Assembly (NCBI RefSeq): GCF_002483235.1
Contig: NZ_DLHN01000041.1
Location: 1 to 45,538 of the forward strand
Source: Pedobacter glucosidilyticus
GTDB taxonomy: Bacteria > Bacteroidota > Bacteroidia > Sphingobacteriales > Sphingobacteriaceae
Length of the DNA: 45,538 bases
Direction: 5' to 3'
The translations under genes were made by a program, and so were the position numbers. A model generated the notes under the pieces. The model did no database searches, had not been told where the DNA came from, and worked only from the letters and a program-made list of their open reading frames with translations. Positions 16,849 through 25,323 of this stretch are shown in pieces; within the stretch, counting starts at the first letter, position 1, and each line of letters opens with the position of its first letter.

Positions 16849-17697
16849 TTAGTATGTCTCTAAAACCTTCTTCACATCCTCCATTAACCACATTGGGGTA
16901 GAGGTTGCACCACAAATACCAATTTTATCTCCTGGGTTAAACATCATGATTTCTAAATCTTCTGCCTTACTGATGAAATAAGTAGCAGGATTATTTTTGC
17001 GACATACCTCATATAAAACTTTACCGTTTGAAGATTTTTTACCCGACACAAAAACGATTTTATCAAATTTTTTAACAAAATCTGGTAAGTCTTTATCGCG
17101 GTTAGAAACTTGTCTGCAAATGGTATCATTAGCTTTTACTTCGTATCCCTTAGCAATAAGCTCTTCTTTTATCTGATAAAACTTCTCTGTAGACTTTGTT
17201 GTTTGGCTATATAACGTGAATTTTTGCGGAAGTTCTACATCTTCCAATTCTTTAATATCTTGAAATACCAAAGCTTCATTATTAGTTTGCCCTTGCAAAC
17301 CAATAACTTCTGCATGACCATGTTTACCAAAAATCAAGATTTTCTCATTAGCGTCATGCGTGGTTTTGATACGATTTTGCAATTTCAAAACAACTGGGCA
17401 TGATGCATCTATTAAAGTGATATTGTTTTCAAGTGCAACTTTATAGGTTTCAGGTGCTTCGCCATGTGCTCTTATGAGCACCTTTTCATTTTTAAGCGTT
17501 TTTAAATCTTCGTTATCTATGATTCTGAGGCCTTTGGCCTTTAAACGCTCTACCTCTTCATCGTTGTGAACAATGTCTCCTAAACAATATAAATAACCAT
17601 CTTCCTGTAGTATTTCTTCTGCCATATCTATAGCATAAACTACTCCAAAACAAAATCCAGAATCACTATCAATGGTTACTTGTAAATTATATTTCAT
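16849..17697 (-). CDS. ispH: 4-hydroxy-3-methylbut-2-enyl diphosphate reductase
   Basis: The 282-residue enzyme has the three Cys that hold the iron-sulfur cluster: C16 in SGFCFGV, C100 in DASCP and C194 in DTICRQVSNR. It also carries the HG pairs AHGE and KHGHAEV used in substrate binding. IspH makes IPP and DMAPP in the last step of the MEP pathway, supplying carotenoid, quinone and undecaprenol precursors. It is embedded in the carotenoid cluster, 69 bases downstream of the CruF-like gene and directly before crtW, which fits pathway co-expression. Confidence 0.95.
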   Translation of the reverse strand: MKYNLQVTIDSDSGFCFGVVYAIDMAEEILQEDGYLYCLGDIVHNDEEVERLKAKGLRIIDNEDLKTLKNEKVLIRAHGEAPETYKVALENNITLIDASCPVVLKLQNRIKTTHDANEKILIFGKHGHAEVIGLQGQTNNEALVFQDIKELEDVELPQKFTLYSQTTKSTEKFYQIKEELIAKGYEVKANDTICRQVSNRDKDLPDFVKKFDKIVFVSGKKSSNGKVLYEVCRKNNPATYFISKAEDLEIMMFNPGDKIGICGATSTPMWLMEDVKKVLETY

Positions 17698-17766
17698 GGT
17701 GCAAGATAATCAAGCTTTTATGCCGTAAAATTAGGCAAATTCTTGTTTAAAAATCTAAAAACTAAA

Positions 17767-18411
17767 TCAAAGCTCTGCAATATTTAATATGGCAAAAAAC
17801 ACAAACTGACTTATGAATAATACCAAACCAACCGGATTTGTTTTCTTAAAATCAACAGCATAATAAAATCTCAACAAAAGAAAAGAAACAATATACCAAC
17901 CTACGTAGTTTTGAAAAGGTACGCTGTAGCCTTCCCAACTCCAATAATCATGCTGTATCGCAACTGGTTCTATTAAAATATCAGTGGCAACTAAAAAAAC
18001 TGCCCCAACTAAAGATTTTATGGTTGGTTGATGTTTAAATTTTCTTTTCAGATAGGAGCCCATAGAAAACACCATAATGAACCAGTTTACCCCTATCATT
18101 AAAGGTATATCCGCCAGTTTAAAACCCAACGTATTGCCATAGCTGTAAACCCCAAATATTTTCCCGGTACTTACACCAATAAGTTCTACTATGTAACCTG
18201 CAACAGCAACCGTTAAAGCGGTAATCCAAAAGTTAAAGCTAAATTCTTTTTGATTGATGATTAAAATACCCGCCATTAAAAGTAAATGAAAGGGTACTAA
18301 AGAGATAAATAACTCATACAAAGCAGGAACCATAAAACCTATTAAGCCCACTATATGGAAAACGATAATGAAGATGATGGAGAGTTCTTTTTTACCTAAT
18401 CTAAAATTCAT
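17767..18411 (-). CDS. CruF-like carotenoid 1,2-hydratase (DUF422 family)
   Basis: A 214-residue protein with about seven hydrophobic segments and the DUF422 motifs: VELIGVSTGKIFGVYSYG (75-92), IPLMIGVNW (102-110), and a later TDILIEPVA followed by WSWEG. Members include CruF, which adds water across the psi-end of acyclic or monocyclic carotenoids to give a 1'-hydroxyl group. Position between a glycosyltransferase and ispH in a carotenoid cluster supports this. Its start overlaps the glycosyltransferase stop by four bases (ATGA). Another carotenoid-modifying activity in the same family cannot be excluded. Confidence 0.8.
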   Translation of the reverse strand: MNFRLGKKELSIIFIIVFHIVGLIGFMVPALYELFISLVPFHLLLMAGILIINQKEFSFNFWITALTVAVAGYIVELIGVSTGKIFGVYSYGNTLGFKLADIPLMIGVNWFIMVFSMGSYLKRKFKHQPTIKSLVGAVFLVATDILIEPVAIQHDYWSWEGYSVPFQNYVGWYIVSFLLLRFYYAVDFKKTNPVGLVLFISQFVFFAILNIAEL

Positions 18412-19502
18412 ATACTTACTTTACGACCTTTCCAGGTTACTTTATTGGTGATTTTTTTTCTGATGGATTGAAATGAAACTACGCCCAATGATAACATTTG
18501 AAGGGGATGAAACAAAATATTAATGATTGGTGATTGCCCAGAGAGGAGGGAAATCATCAATCTGCTTAATAAGATAAGTGTACAACAGAAAAGAAACAGT
18601 TGCGAATTCAAGTAAAACAAGATTAAAACTGGTCCTAAAAGCACTAAAAACAAATACACCAACAAACCCGGTATAGAGTTACCAAAACCCGATAGCATGT
18701 TTTTTGAAAAACCATTAATAGCATCAGTATAACCTTTATACATGCGGCAAAAGATATATCCATTTGCTAATAGCGCTTCACCTTTAAGCTTTTCTTGTTT
18801 AATACGCTTCATAATTTCAACATCTTCAACTACCTGCTGTTTTACTTGTTTATGCCATTTATACTGCTGATATGTTGCAGCATTAAACATCATAAATTGG
18901 CCGCTAGCAGCAGAAAAAGCTGGATTCTTTGATAAAAAAACCAGTCTCAATGGTAAAAGATTGAGCAATATATAATGCATCATGGGTACTACCAATTGCT
19001 CTCCACGCGTTTTCATGGTTTGGTTGGTAAATAAACTTAACAAATCAAGTTTATTCATGTGCATTCTGTGTACAGCACTATTGATAAGACCATCTTTTAC
19101 CTGTTCATCGGCATCTAAAAAGAGTAAATATTTACCTTTTGCATGCTTAGCTAATTGATGGCAAGCAAAGTTTTTCCCTAACCAACCTTGCTTTAAAACT
19201 TCGCCTTTTAGGGTATGAAAACGAGCATCGGTTTGGGCAAATGCTTCACAAATTTCATAGGTATTATCATCAGAATTATCATCTAAAACATAAACTTCTA
19301 TGTGCTGATAATCTTGTTGTTTGAGTGATTCTAAAAGCGGTAAAATATCTGCTGCTTCGTTTCTGGCGGGTATGAGTACCGAAACCAAATCTTGATAATA
19401 CTTTGGGCTAGCTGTTAATTTTGGATTAGAAATAAAATTAAATAGCGTAACCGTAAAGCGCAAAATCAAAAAGAAAAATATGATATAAAACAAGATCATC
19501 AT
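18408..19502 (-). CDS. family 2 glycosyltransferase (CruC/CrtQ-like)
   Basis: The 364-residue protein has an N-terminal TM helix (about 3-22), a GT-A catalytic domain with VSVLIPARNEA (40-50), DDNSDD (74-79), DAD (130-132, metal binding) and a VVEDVEI segment, and two or three C-terminal TM helices from about residue 275. The layout matches CrtQ/CruC-type glucosyltransferases that glycosylate carotenoid hydroxyl groups at the membrane. It lies between an acyltransferase (adjacent at 19503) and a CruF-like hydratase (overlapping), so a role in carotenoid glycosylation is likely, though inferred from context. Confidence 0.75.
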   Translation of the reverse strand: MMILFYIIFFFLILRFTVTLFNFISNPKLTASPKYYQDLVSVLIPARNEAADILPLLESLKQQDYQHIEVYVLDDNSDDNTYEICEAFAQTDARFHTLKGEVLKQGWLGKNFACHQLAKHAKGKYLLFLDADEQVKDGLINSAVHRMHMNKLDLLSLFTNQTMKTRGEQLVVPMMHYILLNLLPLRLVFLSKNPAFSAASGQFMMFNAATYQQYKWHKQVKQQVVEDVEIMKRIKQEKLKGEALLANGYIFCRMYKGYTDAINGFSKNMLSGFGNSIPGLLVYLFLVLLGPVLILFYLNSQLFLFCCTLILLSRLMISLLSGQSPIINILFHPLQMLSLGVVSFQSIRKKITNKVTWKGRKVSI

Positions 19503-20126
19503 TTACACTACCATTTTACTTTGCTGGCTTTTAGCATCATCGTAATGCTTATTAAACTCGTTCTTAATAACTTGTAAACTTGTATACTCCTGAGCTTGCC
19601 ATGTTTTTAAATAAATAGAAACAGAGGGCTTTCTGTTTTGAAAATAATCAAATAAACTTACCGCAAAGAGGTACTGAAATTTTTTGCTTGTATTTTGTAC
19701 AATGTGCAACAAACCTTTCTCAAAACCAATACTTGAAACATGATTAGAAAAAAGCTGTCCTTGCGGAAATATAAGCACTAAATTTTGGGGATCTTCTAAA
19801 AGCTTAGCAGCATATTGTAAGGAGTTAACCACGCTTCTAGACTGCTTTTGAACACTAAAAGCACCTAAATACTTCATAAACCAAACTTTCTTGGCTGTAT
19901 CTTCCACAATCATCACATGGAATTTCTTTTTGAGGTAAATTTTATTGAGATAAAAGAGTAAGAAACCATCCCACCAACTACAATGGTTGGCCAATAATAA
20001 AATTGCTTTATCTTGCTCAATATCAATCTTATTAAAAGAAAAAGATGAAAAATCTTTCTTGATGATATACTGAATATACCAGGAGAAAAATCTATAAATC
20101 AATCTGTTTTCTTTTGGTGTTACCAT
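19503..20126 (-). CDS. PlsC-like acyltransferase (putative carotenoid glycoside acylase)
   Basis: The 207-residue protein belongs to the lysophospholipid acyltransferase superfamily. It has the catalytic NHxxxxD motif as NHCSWWD (47-53) and a modified FPEGTR-type block, FPQGQ (120-124). The Glu-to-Gln and Thr-to-Gln changes in that block are unusual for a phospholipid acyltransferase and suggest a different acceptor. It abuts the glycosyltransferase gene and lies 34 bases after the carotenoid desaturase. By analogy with CruD of green sulfur bacteria and CrtO of staphylococci, it may acylate a carotenoid glycoside. The acceptor is inferred from context. Confidence 0.72.
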   Translation of the reverse strand: MVTPKENRLIYRFFSWYIQYIIKKDFSSFSFNKIDIEQDKAILLLANHCSWWDGFLLFYLNKIYLKKKFHVMIVEDTAKKVWFMKYLGAFSVQKQSRSVVNSLQYAAKLLEDPQNLVLIFPQGQLFSNHVSSIGFEKGLLHIVQNTSKKFQYLFAVSLFDYFQNRKPSVSIYLKTWQAQEYTSLQVIKNEFNKHYDDAKSQQSKMVV

Positions 20127-20160
20127 GGCTTGCTTGTAAAATTAGTTTTATTTCTTGATA

Positions 20161-21630
20161 TCAGCTTGTTGATGGTATCATTTCGCCAACTATTTTGGCT
20201 GACAATAAGGCTAAAGGTATTCCCCCGCCGGGATGTACGCTTCCACCTGTAAAATATAAGTTTTTAATTTTTGATGAGAAATTGGCATGACGTAAAAACG
20301 CTGCAAACTGGTTGTTAGAACTTGTACCATACAAAGAACCTTGATAAGAAAAGCTTTTAGATTCTATGGTTCTTGGGTCTAGAATAGCTTCCGTAACGAT
20401 AAGTTCATCTAAATTTATTTGTAAATTTCTATTGAGTTTTTTAATGATGTTTAACTTCGCTTTAGTGATTAAAGTATCCCAATCTTGTCCAATATTGTTA
20501 GGCACATTAATCATAGTAAACCAATTTTCGCAACCTTCTGGCGCATCATCAGCTTTAAGCTTTGAGGTGATATTGATATAAACCGTTGGGTCATCATCAA
20601 TGGCTTTTTCTTTAAAAATAGTATTAAACTCTTTCTCATAATCATCGCTAAAGAAAATATTATGTAAACCCAGCTGTTTAAATTTCTTCTTAACTCCCCA
20701 ATAAAAAATAAGTGCCGAGCTTGAGCGCTCTTGCTTCAATATTTGCTGAGGTTGCTTCTCATCTTTTAGTAAATTTTTATAAGTAAAATACACATCCATG
20801 TTAGAAACTACTACATCTGCAAAGTGCTTTTTTGAATGGATGATGATGCCTTTTGTTTCTTTATTTTCTACTATAATTTGCTCAACATAGCTGTTATAAT
20901 AGAATTTCACACCTAGTCGTTCTGCTAAATGCACCAAACTTAAAGTAATATCAGACATGCCTTTTTTAGGGAAATAAGCCCCAAAATGCTGCTCTAGATG
21001 AGGAATAACATTTAAAGTTGCAGGCGCTTGGAAAGGGTTAGAACCGTTATAAGTGGCATATCTGTTAGCATATTGCACCATCTTTTTATCACTAAAAAAA
21101 GATTCATTAGCCTTGGCCATGCTTCTAAAAGCGTCTATTTGTGGTAATCTTAAAATAGATTTTAACGTAGGAATATTTAAAAAAGTAGCCAGTTTGTGTA
21201 AAGACTTTTCTAAAAAAACATGATTGGTAATCTCGTAAATCTGTTTGCTTTTGGCTAAAAAGGCAAAAAGTTCTTCCCGTTTAGAAGTGGTTTTAGCAGC
21301 AATTTCATCGGCAAATTTTTCAACATCTGCCCAAGCGGTTAAATGAGTACCATCATCCCAGAAATACCGGCAAACTTCGTCTAGTTTTTCATACTGGAAA
21401 TAATCTTCCGGTGATTCATTAGCCAGTTTAAAAAGCTCTTCTACGTATTGCGGCATGGTGAATAAACTAGGTCCGGCATCAAACCTAAACCCGTCTTGTT
21501 CAAATTCAGACAATTTACCACCAGGATAGGCATTAGACTCGTAAACATCAACCTGATAACCTTTTAAAGCTAACCTTACAGCACTTGCAATACCTGCTAT
21601 ACCGGCACCAATAACTATTGCTTTAGACAT
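20161..21630 (-). CDS. phytoene desaturase family protein (CrtD/CrtI type)
   Basis: A 489-residue FAD-dependent carotenoid desaturase, with the Rossmann motif GAGIAGIASAVRLA at the N-terminus, YESNAYPGGKLSEFEQDGFRFD-like residues shortly after, and the family C-terminal signature GGSVHPGGGIPLALLSAK. Members either desaturate phytoene (CrtI) or introduce the 3',4' double bond into 1'-hydroxy carotenoids (CrtD). The neighbours (CruF-like hydratase, glycosyltransferase, acyltransferase) favour CrtD. Phytoene synthase is not in this window, which also argues against CrtI. The gene heads the minus-strand pigment cluster and is divergent from a histidine kinase. Confidence 0.82.
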   Translation of the reverse strand: MSKAIVIGAGIAGIASAVRLALKGYQVDVYESNAYPGGKLSEFEQDGFRFDAGPSLFTMPQYVEELFKLANESPEDYFQYEKLDEVCRYFWDDGTHLTAWADVEKFADEIAAKTTSKREELFAFLAKSKQIYEITNHVFLEKSLHKLATFLNIPTLKSILRLPQIDAFRSMAKANESFFSDKKMVQYANRYATYNGSNPFQAPATLNVIPHLEQHFGAYFPKKGMSDITLSLVHLAERLGVKFYYNSYVEQIIVENKETKGIIIHSKKHFADVVVSNMDVYFTYKNLLKDEKQPQQILKQERSSSALIFYWGVKKKFKQLGLHNIFFSDDYEKEFNTIFKEKAIDDDPTVYINITSKLKADDAPEGCENWFTMINVPNNIGQDWDTLITKAKLNIIKKLNRNLQINLDELIVTEAILDPRTIESKSFSYQGSLYGTSSNNQFAAFLRHANFSSKIKNLYFTGGSVHPGGGIPLALLSAKIVGEMIPSTS

Positions 21631-21751
21631 GATATCATTACTTCTTATTTTCTAAATTGTTTTAAAACTGATGATTTTTGAACAAATATTACCGATATGT
21701 AGATAACTTTTAATTAAATCTTACGTAAAAAAAGCTTCAGACCCGAAACTT

Positions 21752-22786
21752 ATGACTAAAGTATACACCAAACTACATGATGTAAAGTTTTTAAAAAAAA
21801 GTTATAGTCTTAAATTTCTCTTTATATCATTTTTAGGCATTCATATTCCGCTAATTGGTATCATCATTTTTCTTTTAATTGCAGAAGGTGGTTTAGAAAA
21901 AAGCACCATCATCCTCATCACATTGGTTTTAACATTAATTGCCACAGCCTCTACTCTACTTATTTTAAATAGTCTTATTAAGCCCCTTATATATTCTAAA
22001 AATGCACTTCAGGATTATATTTCTGATAAGAAGCTTCCGCATTTACCTACACACTATAAGGATGAGGCCGGAGTTTTAATGTCGCTTATTCAACAAAATA
22101 TTTTACAATTAGATGGTTTACTTAAAGAAAATCGAGAGATTACTACTTTGTTATCACATAATTTAAGATCTCCACTTTTACAGATAAAAGGTTTATGTCA
22201 TGTTCTAGAAATACAAAAAACAGAAAATAAGGATATTATTGACAAGATTGATTTTATTGCTGGTACACAACTTAAAAATATTGATGAATTACTCATGAAT
22301 TTAAAATATCATTATTTAGACCATGATACTGAGCATAAAACCGTAGACTTAAAAAAACTAGTAGAGCACTATATAACACTAACAAAAACAGAAGCCGACA
22401 AGAAAGAGATTGAAATTGTTGAACATTTTTGTACTGAGGAAACTATGACTTTTACAAATGAGCATAAATTAGGTTTAGTTATCCAAAACTTACTAAGCAA
22501 CGCTATAAAATTCTCCTATCCTAAAAGTAAAGTAATCGTTGAATTAAAACCTTATCAAAATAAATTCAAAATAGAAGTAAAAGACAATGGACTTGGCTTT
22601 ACAGCTGATTTTGCTAAAAAGCTATTCACAAATTCTGCAACTGTAGGAAGAGTGGGGACAAGCGGAGAACCAACCATGGGCTTAGGCTTAAGCCTCAGCA
22701 AAAAAACAATAGAACAAATGGGAGGTAAATTAAAAGCCCATAGCGATGGAGAAAATAAAGGCGCAACTTTTAGCTTGATTATTTAA
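21752..22786 (+). CDS. sensor histidine kinase
   Basis: The 344-residue protein has two TM helices (about 20-43 and 52-73) with only a few residues between them, so it has almost no extracytoplasmic sensor. A short linker leads to the phospho-acceptor H136 in LLSHNLRSPLL. The HATPase_c domain follows with the N-box QNLLSNAIKF, DNGLGF and GLGLSLSKK motifs. No response regulator is adjacent, so it is an orphan kinase that may sense membrane state. It is divergent from the carotenoid desaturase gene across 121 bases, and its stop overlaps the convergent dacB end by eight bases. Confidence 0.88.
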   Translation: MTKVYTKLHDVKFLKKSYSLKFLFISFLGIHIPLIGIIIFLLIAEGGLEKSTIILITLVLTLIATASTLLILNSLIKPLIYSKNALQDYISDKKLPHLPTHYKDEAGVLMSLIQQNILQLDGLLKENREITTLLSHNLRSPLLQIKGLCHVLEIQKTENKDIIDKIDFIAGTQLKNIDELLMNLKYHYLDHDTEHKTVDLKKLVEHYITLTKTEADKKEIEIVEHFCTEETMTFTNEHKLGLVIQNLLSNAIKFSYPKSKVIVELKPYQNKFKIEVKDNGLGFTADFAKKLFTNSATVGRVGTSGEPTMGLGLSLSKKTIEQMGGKLKAHSDGENKGATFSLII

Positions 22787-24158
22787 TTGAGTTTAAAAGT
22801 GTAAAAATCTTTTGCCTTATAGCTGATGTTGAACCGCTGTAATTATTTACCATAATGGAAAAGCATTTATCTTCATGATAGCCAGCATAACACAAAACAT
22901 CACCAATGGTGCCGCTTTTCATTTTCATGTTATTGTAAACCGGAAAACTATTAAGGTAAGCATTAAACCACTTTTCTTTTTTTGCCGCCAACAAAACATC
23001 AACCATAGTTTTAGAAGTTACCCGGTTTGCTGGTGATAAACCACTGGCATCGTACATATTTAGGCTTTCGCTAACAATACCTCTATTTTTCCAGAAGTTT
23101 TTTATAAAAGTTAAGCCTTTTAATATGCTATTATCCGTAGACATTACCCTTAATAATTGCTCACCGTAAAGGTTTAAACTTTTTTGGTTAAACTGATAAA
23201 TGATATCAGAAAGCTTAGGAGATTCTATCATCAGCAAACTATTTTGTATGCTCTTTACTGCTACAGACTGTAATTGAAGTTTCCTAGTGGTATTAAATCC
23301 TGATGTTTGTATACCATTTTGATTTAAAAAATCATGAACATCATAAGCCATGGCTAAAGCAGCATCAGGCAAAGCAAACCTGATGGTTTTCTTAAGATTT
23401 TGCGCATAAGTACCTCTTAAATAAATGAAATCACTGTAAGGTGATGAGTAACCATAAACTTGATCTCCAGAGCCGGCAGCACCTGTACCTACCTCATTTA
23501 CTAAAGTTAAAAAAGGATAAATCTGCTTTTCGTTAATGATAGTAACTGGCTTTCCTAAAACTGTTGAGGGATTGAAATTAACATCAAACTCGTTTTCTCC
23601 CCAACAAACCGCACTGGTAGAAGCTCCGTAATAATTACCCATATCTTGCCAAATCCATCCATCTGGTAAAGACTGTGAATCCCAAACCGCATCATCAGCT
23701 ATAATTTCTCCTGTAATTTTCTTAATTCCGGCTTGTTTAAGGGCGTCTAAAATTTTAGCATAAATCACAGTCTTGGTGGTTGATGCATACCTATCGCCAC
23801 CCAAAGTAGGGTCGCCACTACCTTTAATGATGATATTTCCTTGTAAAACACCATTATTGATAACACCTTGATAGCCAATTTCTGTTTTAAACCGATAATT
23901 TTCTCCCAAAACACTTAAAGCTGTTGCCGCTGTAATAACCTTTAATGTTGAACCTGGTACCATCCCCAACTGTGGCTGAGCAGAAAAAATAGAACTCCCA
24001 TTAGCTACATTAGTGACAGTAAAAGAAACTGAGGCATGTTTCAACTGCTCATCAGCTATAAATTTCTGGTAGGCTACTTGTATTTTTTGATTTTGCGTTT
24101 GGCTATAACCGTTTGAACATACAAAGAAGATGCTAAAAGCAAGAAAGATATTTTTCAT
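22779..24158 (-). CDS. dacB: D-alanyl-D-alanine carboxypeptidase/endopeptidase (PBP4)
   Basis: A 459-residue peptidase S13 family enzyme from the chosen start. Motifs are the nucleophile S70-T-L-K73 (SxxK), SGLSPANR carrying the SxN-type motif, and KSGTIG (KTG-type) near the C-terminus. PBP4 enzymes trim or cleave peptidoglycan cross-links in the periplasm. The frame is open to 24182, but ATG 24158 begins directly with a signal peptide (MKNIFLAFS, cleavage near residue 20); the eight residues upstream would spoil the signal sequence. Length fits the family. Confidence 0.93.
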   Translation of the reverse strand: MKNIFLAFSIFFVCSNGYSQTQNQKIQVAYQKFIADEQLKHASVSFTVTNVANGSSIFSAQPQLGMVPGSTLKVITAATALSVLGENYRFKTEIGYQGVINNGVLQGNIIIKGSGDPTLGGDRYASTTKTVIYAKILDALKQAGIKKITGEIIADDAVWDSQSLPDGWIWQDMGNYYGASTSAVCWGENEFDVNFNPSTVLGKPVTIINEKQIYPFLTLVNEVGTGAAGSGDQVYGYSSPYSDFIYLRGTYAQNLKKTIRFALPDAALAMAYDVHDFLNQNGIQTSGFNTTRKLQLQSVAVKSIQNSLLMIESPKLSDIIYQFNQKSLNLYGEQLLRVMSTDNSILKGLTFIKNFWKNRGIVSESLNMYDASGLSPANRVTSKTMVDVLLAAKKEKWFNAYLNSFPVYNNMKMKSGTIGDVLCYAGYHEDKCFSIMVNNYSGSTSAIRQKIFTLLNSIK

Positions 24159-24202
24159 CACAGTGAAATTAAAAATTATCATCCATTAAACCAGAAAAAC
24201 GG

Positions 24203-24241
24203 TTAAAAACAAAAGGAGCGAAATTAAAATTCCGCTCCTTT
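24203..24241 (-). terminator. Rho-independent terminator of asd
   Basis: Read on the minus strand, AAAGGAGCG (24241-24233) pairs perfectly with CGCTCCTTT (24220-24212), followed by a T-rich tract down to 24203. It lies 20 bases beyond the asd stop codon and separates asd from dacB. Confidence 0.82.
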
Positions 24242-24261
24242 AAGTTTATCTACATAAAAAA

Positions 24262-25257
24262 TTAACCTATTAACTTTTGGCTATAAAGATATTCTGCTAT
24301 CTGGACTGCATTGGTAGCAGCACCTTTTCTTAAATTATCAGCAACACACCACATGTTTAGGGTATTTGCCTGTGATTCATCTCTGCGGATACGTCCTACT
24401 AAAACTTCATCTTTACCATGTGCGTCCATTGGCATTGGGTATTTAGCGTTTGCAGGGTCATCAACAACAATAACTCCACTTGTAGCTGCTAATAACTCGC
24501 GAACTTTAGCTAAATCAAAATCCTTTTCAAACTCGATATTGATAGATTCTGAGTGACCACCCATCACCGGTATTCTTACAGTTGTTGCAGTAACTTTAAT
24601 ACTGTCATCGCCCATAATTTTATTGGTTTCTTTAATCATTTTCATCTCCTCTTTGGTGTATCCATTGTCTTGGAAAACATCAATCTGAGGGATAACATTT
24701 AAGTCGATAGGATAAGCATAAGCCATAGGGCCATCAGTAATACCTTTACGCTCGTTCATTAATTGGTCTACCGCTTTAACACCAGTACCTGTTACAGATT
24801 GGTAAGTAGAAACCACAACTCTTTTTATTTTATACGCATCATGCAAAGGTTTTAAAGCTACCACCATTTGTATGGTAGAGCAATTAGGGTTTGCAATAAT
24901 TTTATCTTCTTTGGTTAAAACAGATGCATTAACTTCCGGGACAACCAATTTCTTGGTAGGATCCATCCTCCACGCAGATGAATTGTCAATTACTGTAGTA
25001 CCAGCAGCAGCAAATTTTGGTGCTTGCTCTGTAGAAGTGCTACCTCCGGCAGAAAACAACGCTACATCTGGTTGCATGGCAATAGCCTCATCAACAGTTA
25101 CAACCTTGTACTTCTTTCCCTTGAAATCAATTTCCTTACCCTTGCTTTTTTCTGAAGCCACTGGAATCAATTCTGTAACCGGGAAATTGCGCTCTGCTAA
25201 TACTTTTAACATCTCCGTACCTACTAGGCCGGTTGCGCCTACAACTGCAACTTTCAT
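24262..25257 (-). CDS. asd: aspartate-semialdehyde dehydrogenase
   Basis: The 331-residue enzyme has the NADP motif GATGLVGTEM (7-16), the active-site Cys C126 in NPNCSTIQ, and the GHSESINIEF substrate/active-site His region. It reduces aspartyl phosphate to aspartate semialdehyde, the branch point to lysine/diaminopimelate, methionine and threonine. The gene stands alone, closed by its own terminator, and is divergent from the lamin-tail protein gene across 66 bases. The start ATG is followed at once by the Rossmann strand, so no other start is needed. Confidence 0.95.
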   Translation of the reverse strand: MKVAVVGATGLVGTEMLKVLAERNFPVTELIPVASEKSKGKEIDFKGKKYKVVTVDEAIAMQPDVALFSAGGSTSTEQAPKFAAAGTTVIDNSSAWRMDPTKKLVVPEVNASVLTKEDKIIANPNCSTIQMVVALKPLHDAYKIKRVVVSTYQSVTGTGVKAVDQLMNERKGITDGPMAYAYPIDLNVIPQIDVFQDNGYTKEEMKMIKETNKIMGDDSIKVTATTVRIPVMGGHSESINIEFEKDFDLAKVRELLAATSGVIVVDDPANAKYPMPMDAHGKDEVLVGRIRRDESQANTLNMWCVADNLRKGAATNAVQIAEYLYSQKLIG

Positions 25258-25323
25258 TTTTTAAAAATTTAATACTAACTTTCTATTGTTTAACTATTTT
25301 ACAAAAAATTTCGAACGCCAAAT

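Noticed and set aside
16838..16915. ATG start at 16915 for the CrtW-like ketolase
   Set aside because: It lies deep inside ispH in another frame and its 26 residues (Cys-rich, Gly-rich) do not resemble the family; GTG 16837 is better placed, although not proven.
20161..21630. Calling the desaturase CrtI (phytoene desaturase)
   Set aside because: Family motifs do not separate CrtI from CrtD, but the hydratase, glycosyltransferase and acyltransferase neighbours and the absence of phytoene synthase favour CrtD; the gene symbol is left empty.
24159..24182. Longer DacB start adding eight residues
   Set aside because: It would place MIIFNFTV before a normal signal peptide; ATG 24158 begins the signal sequence properly.
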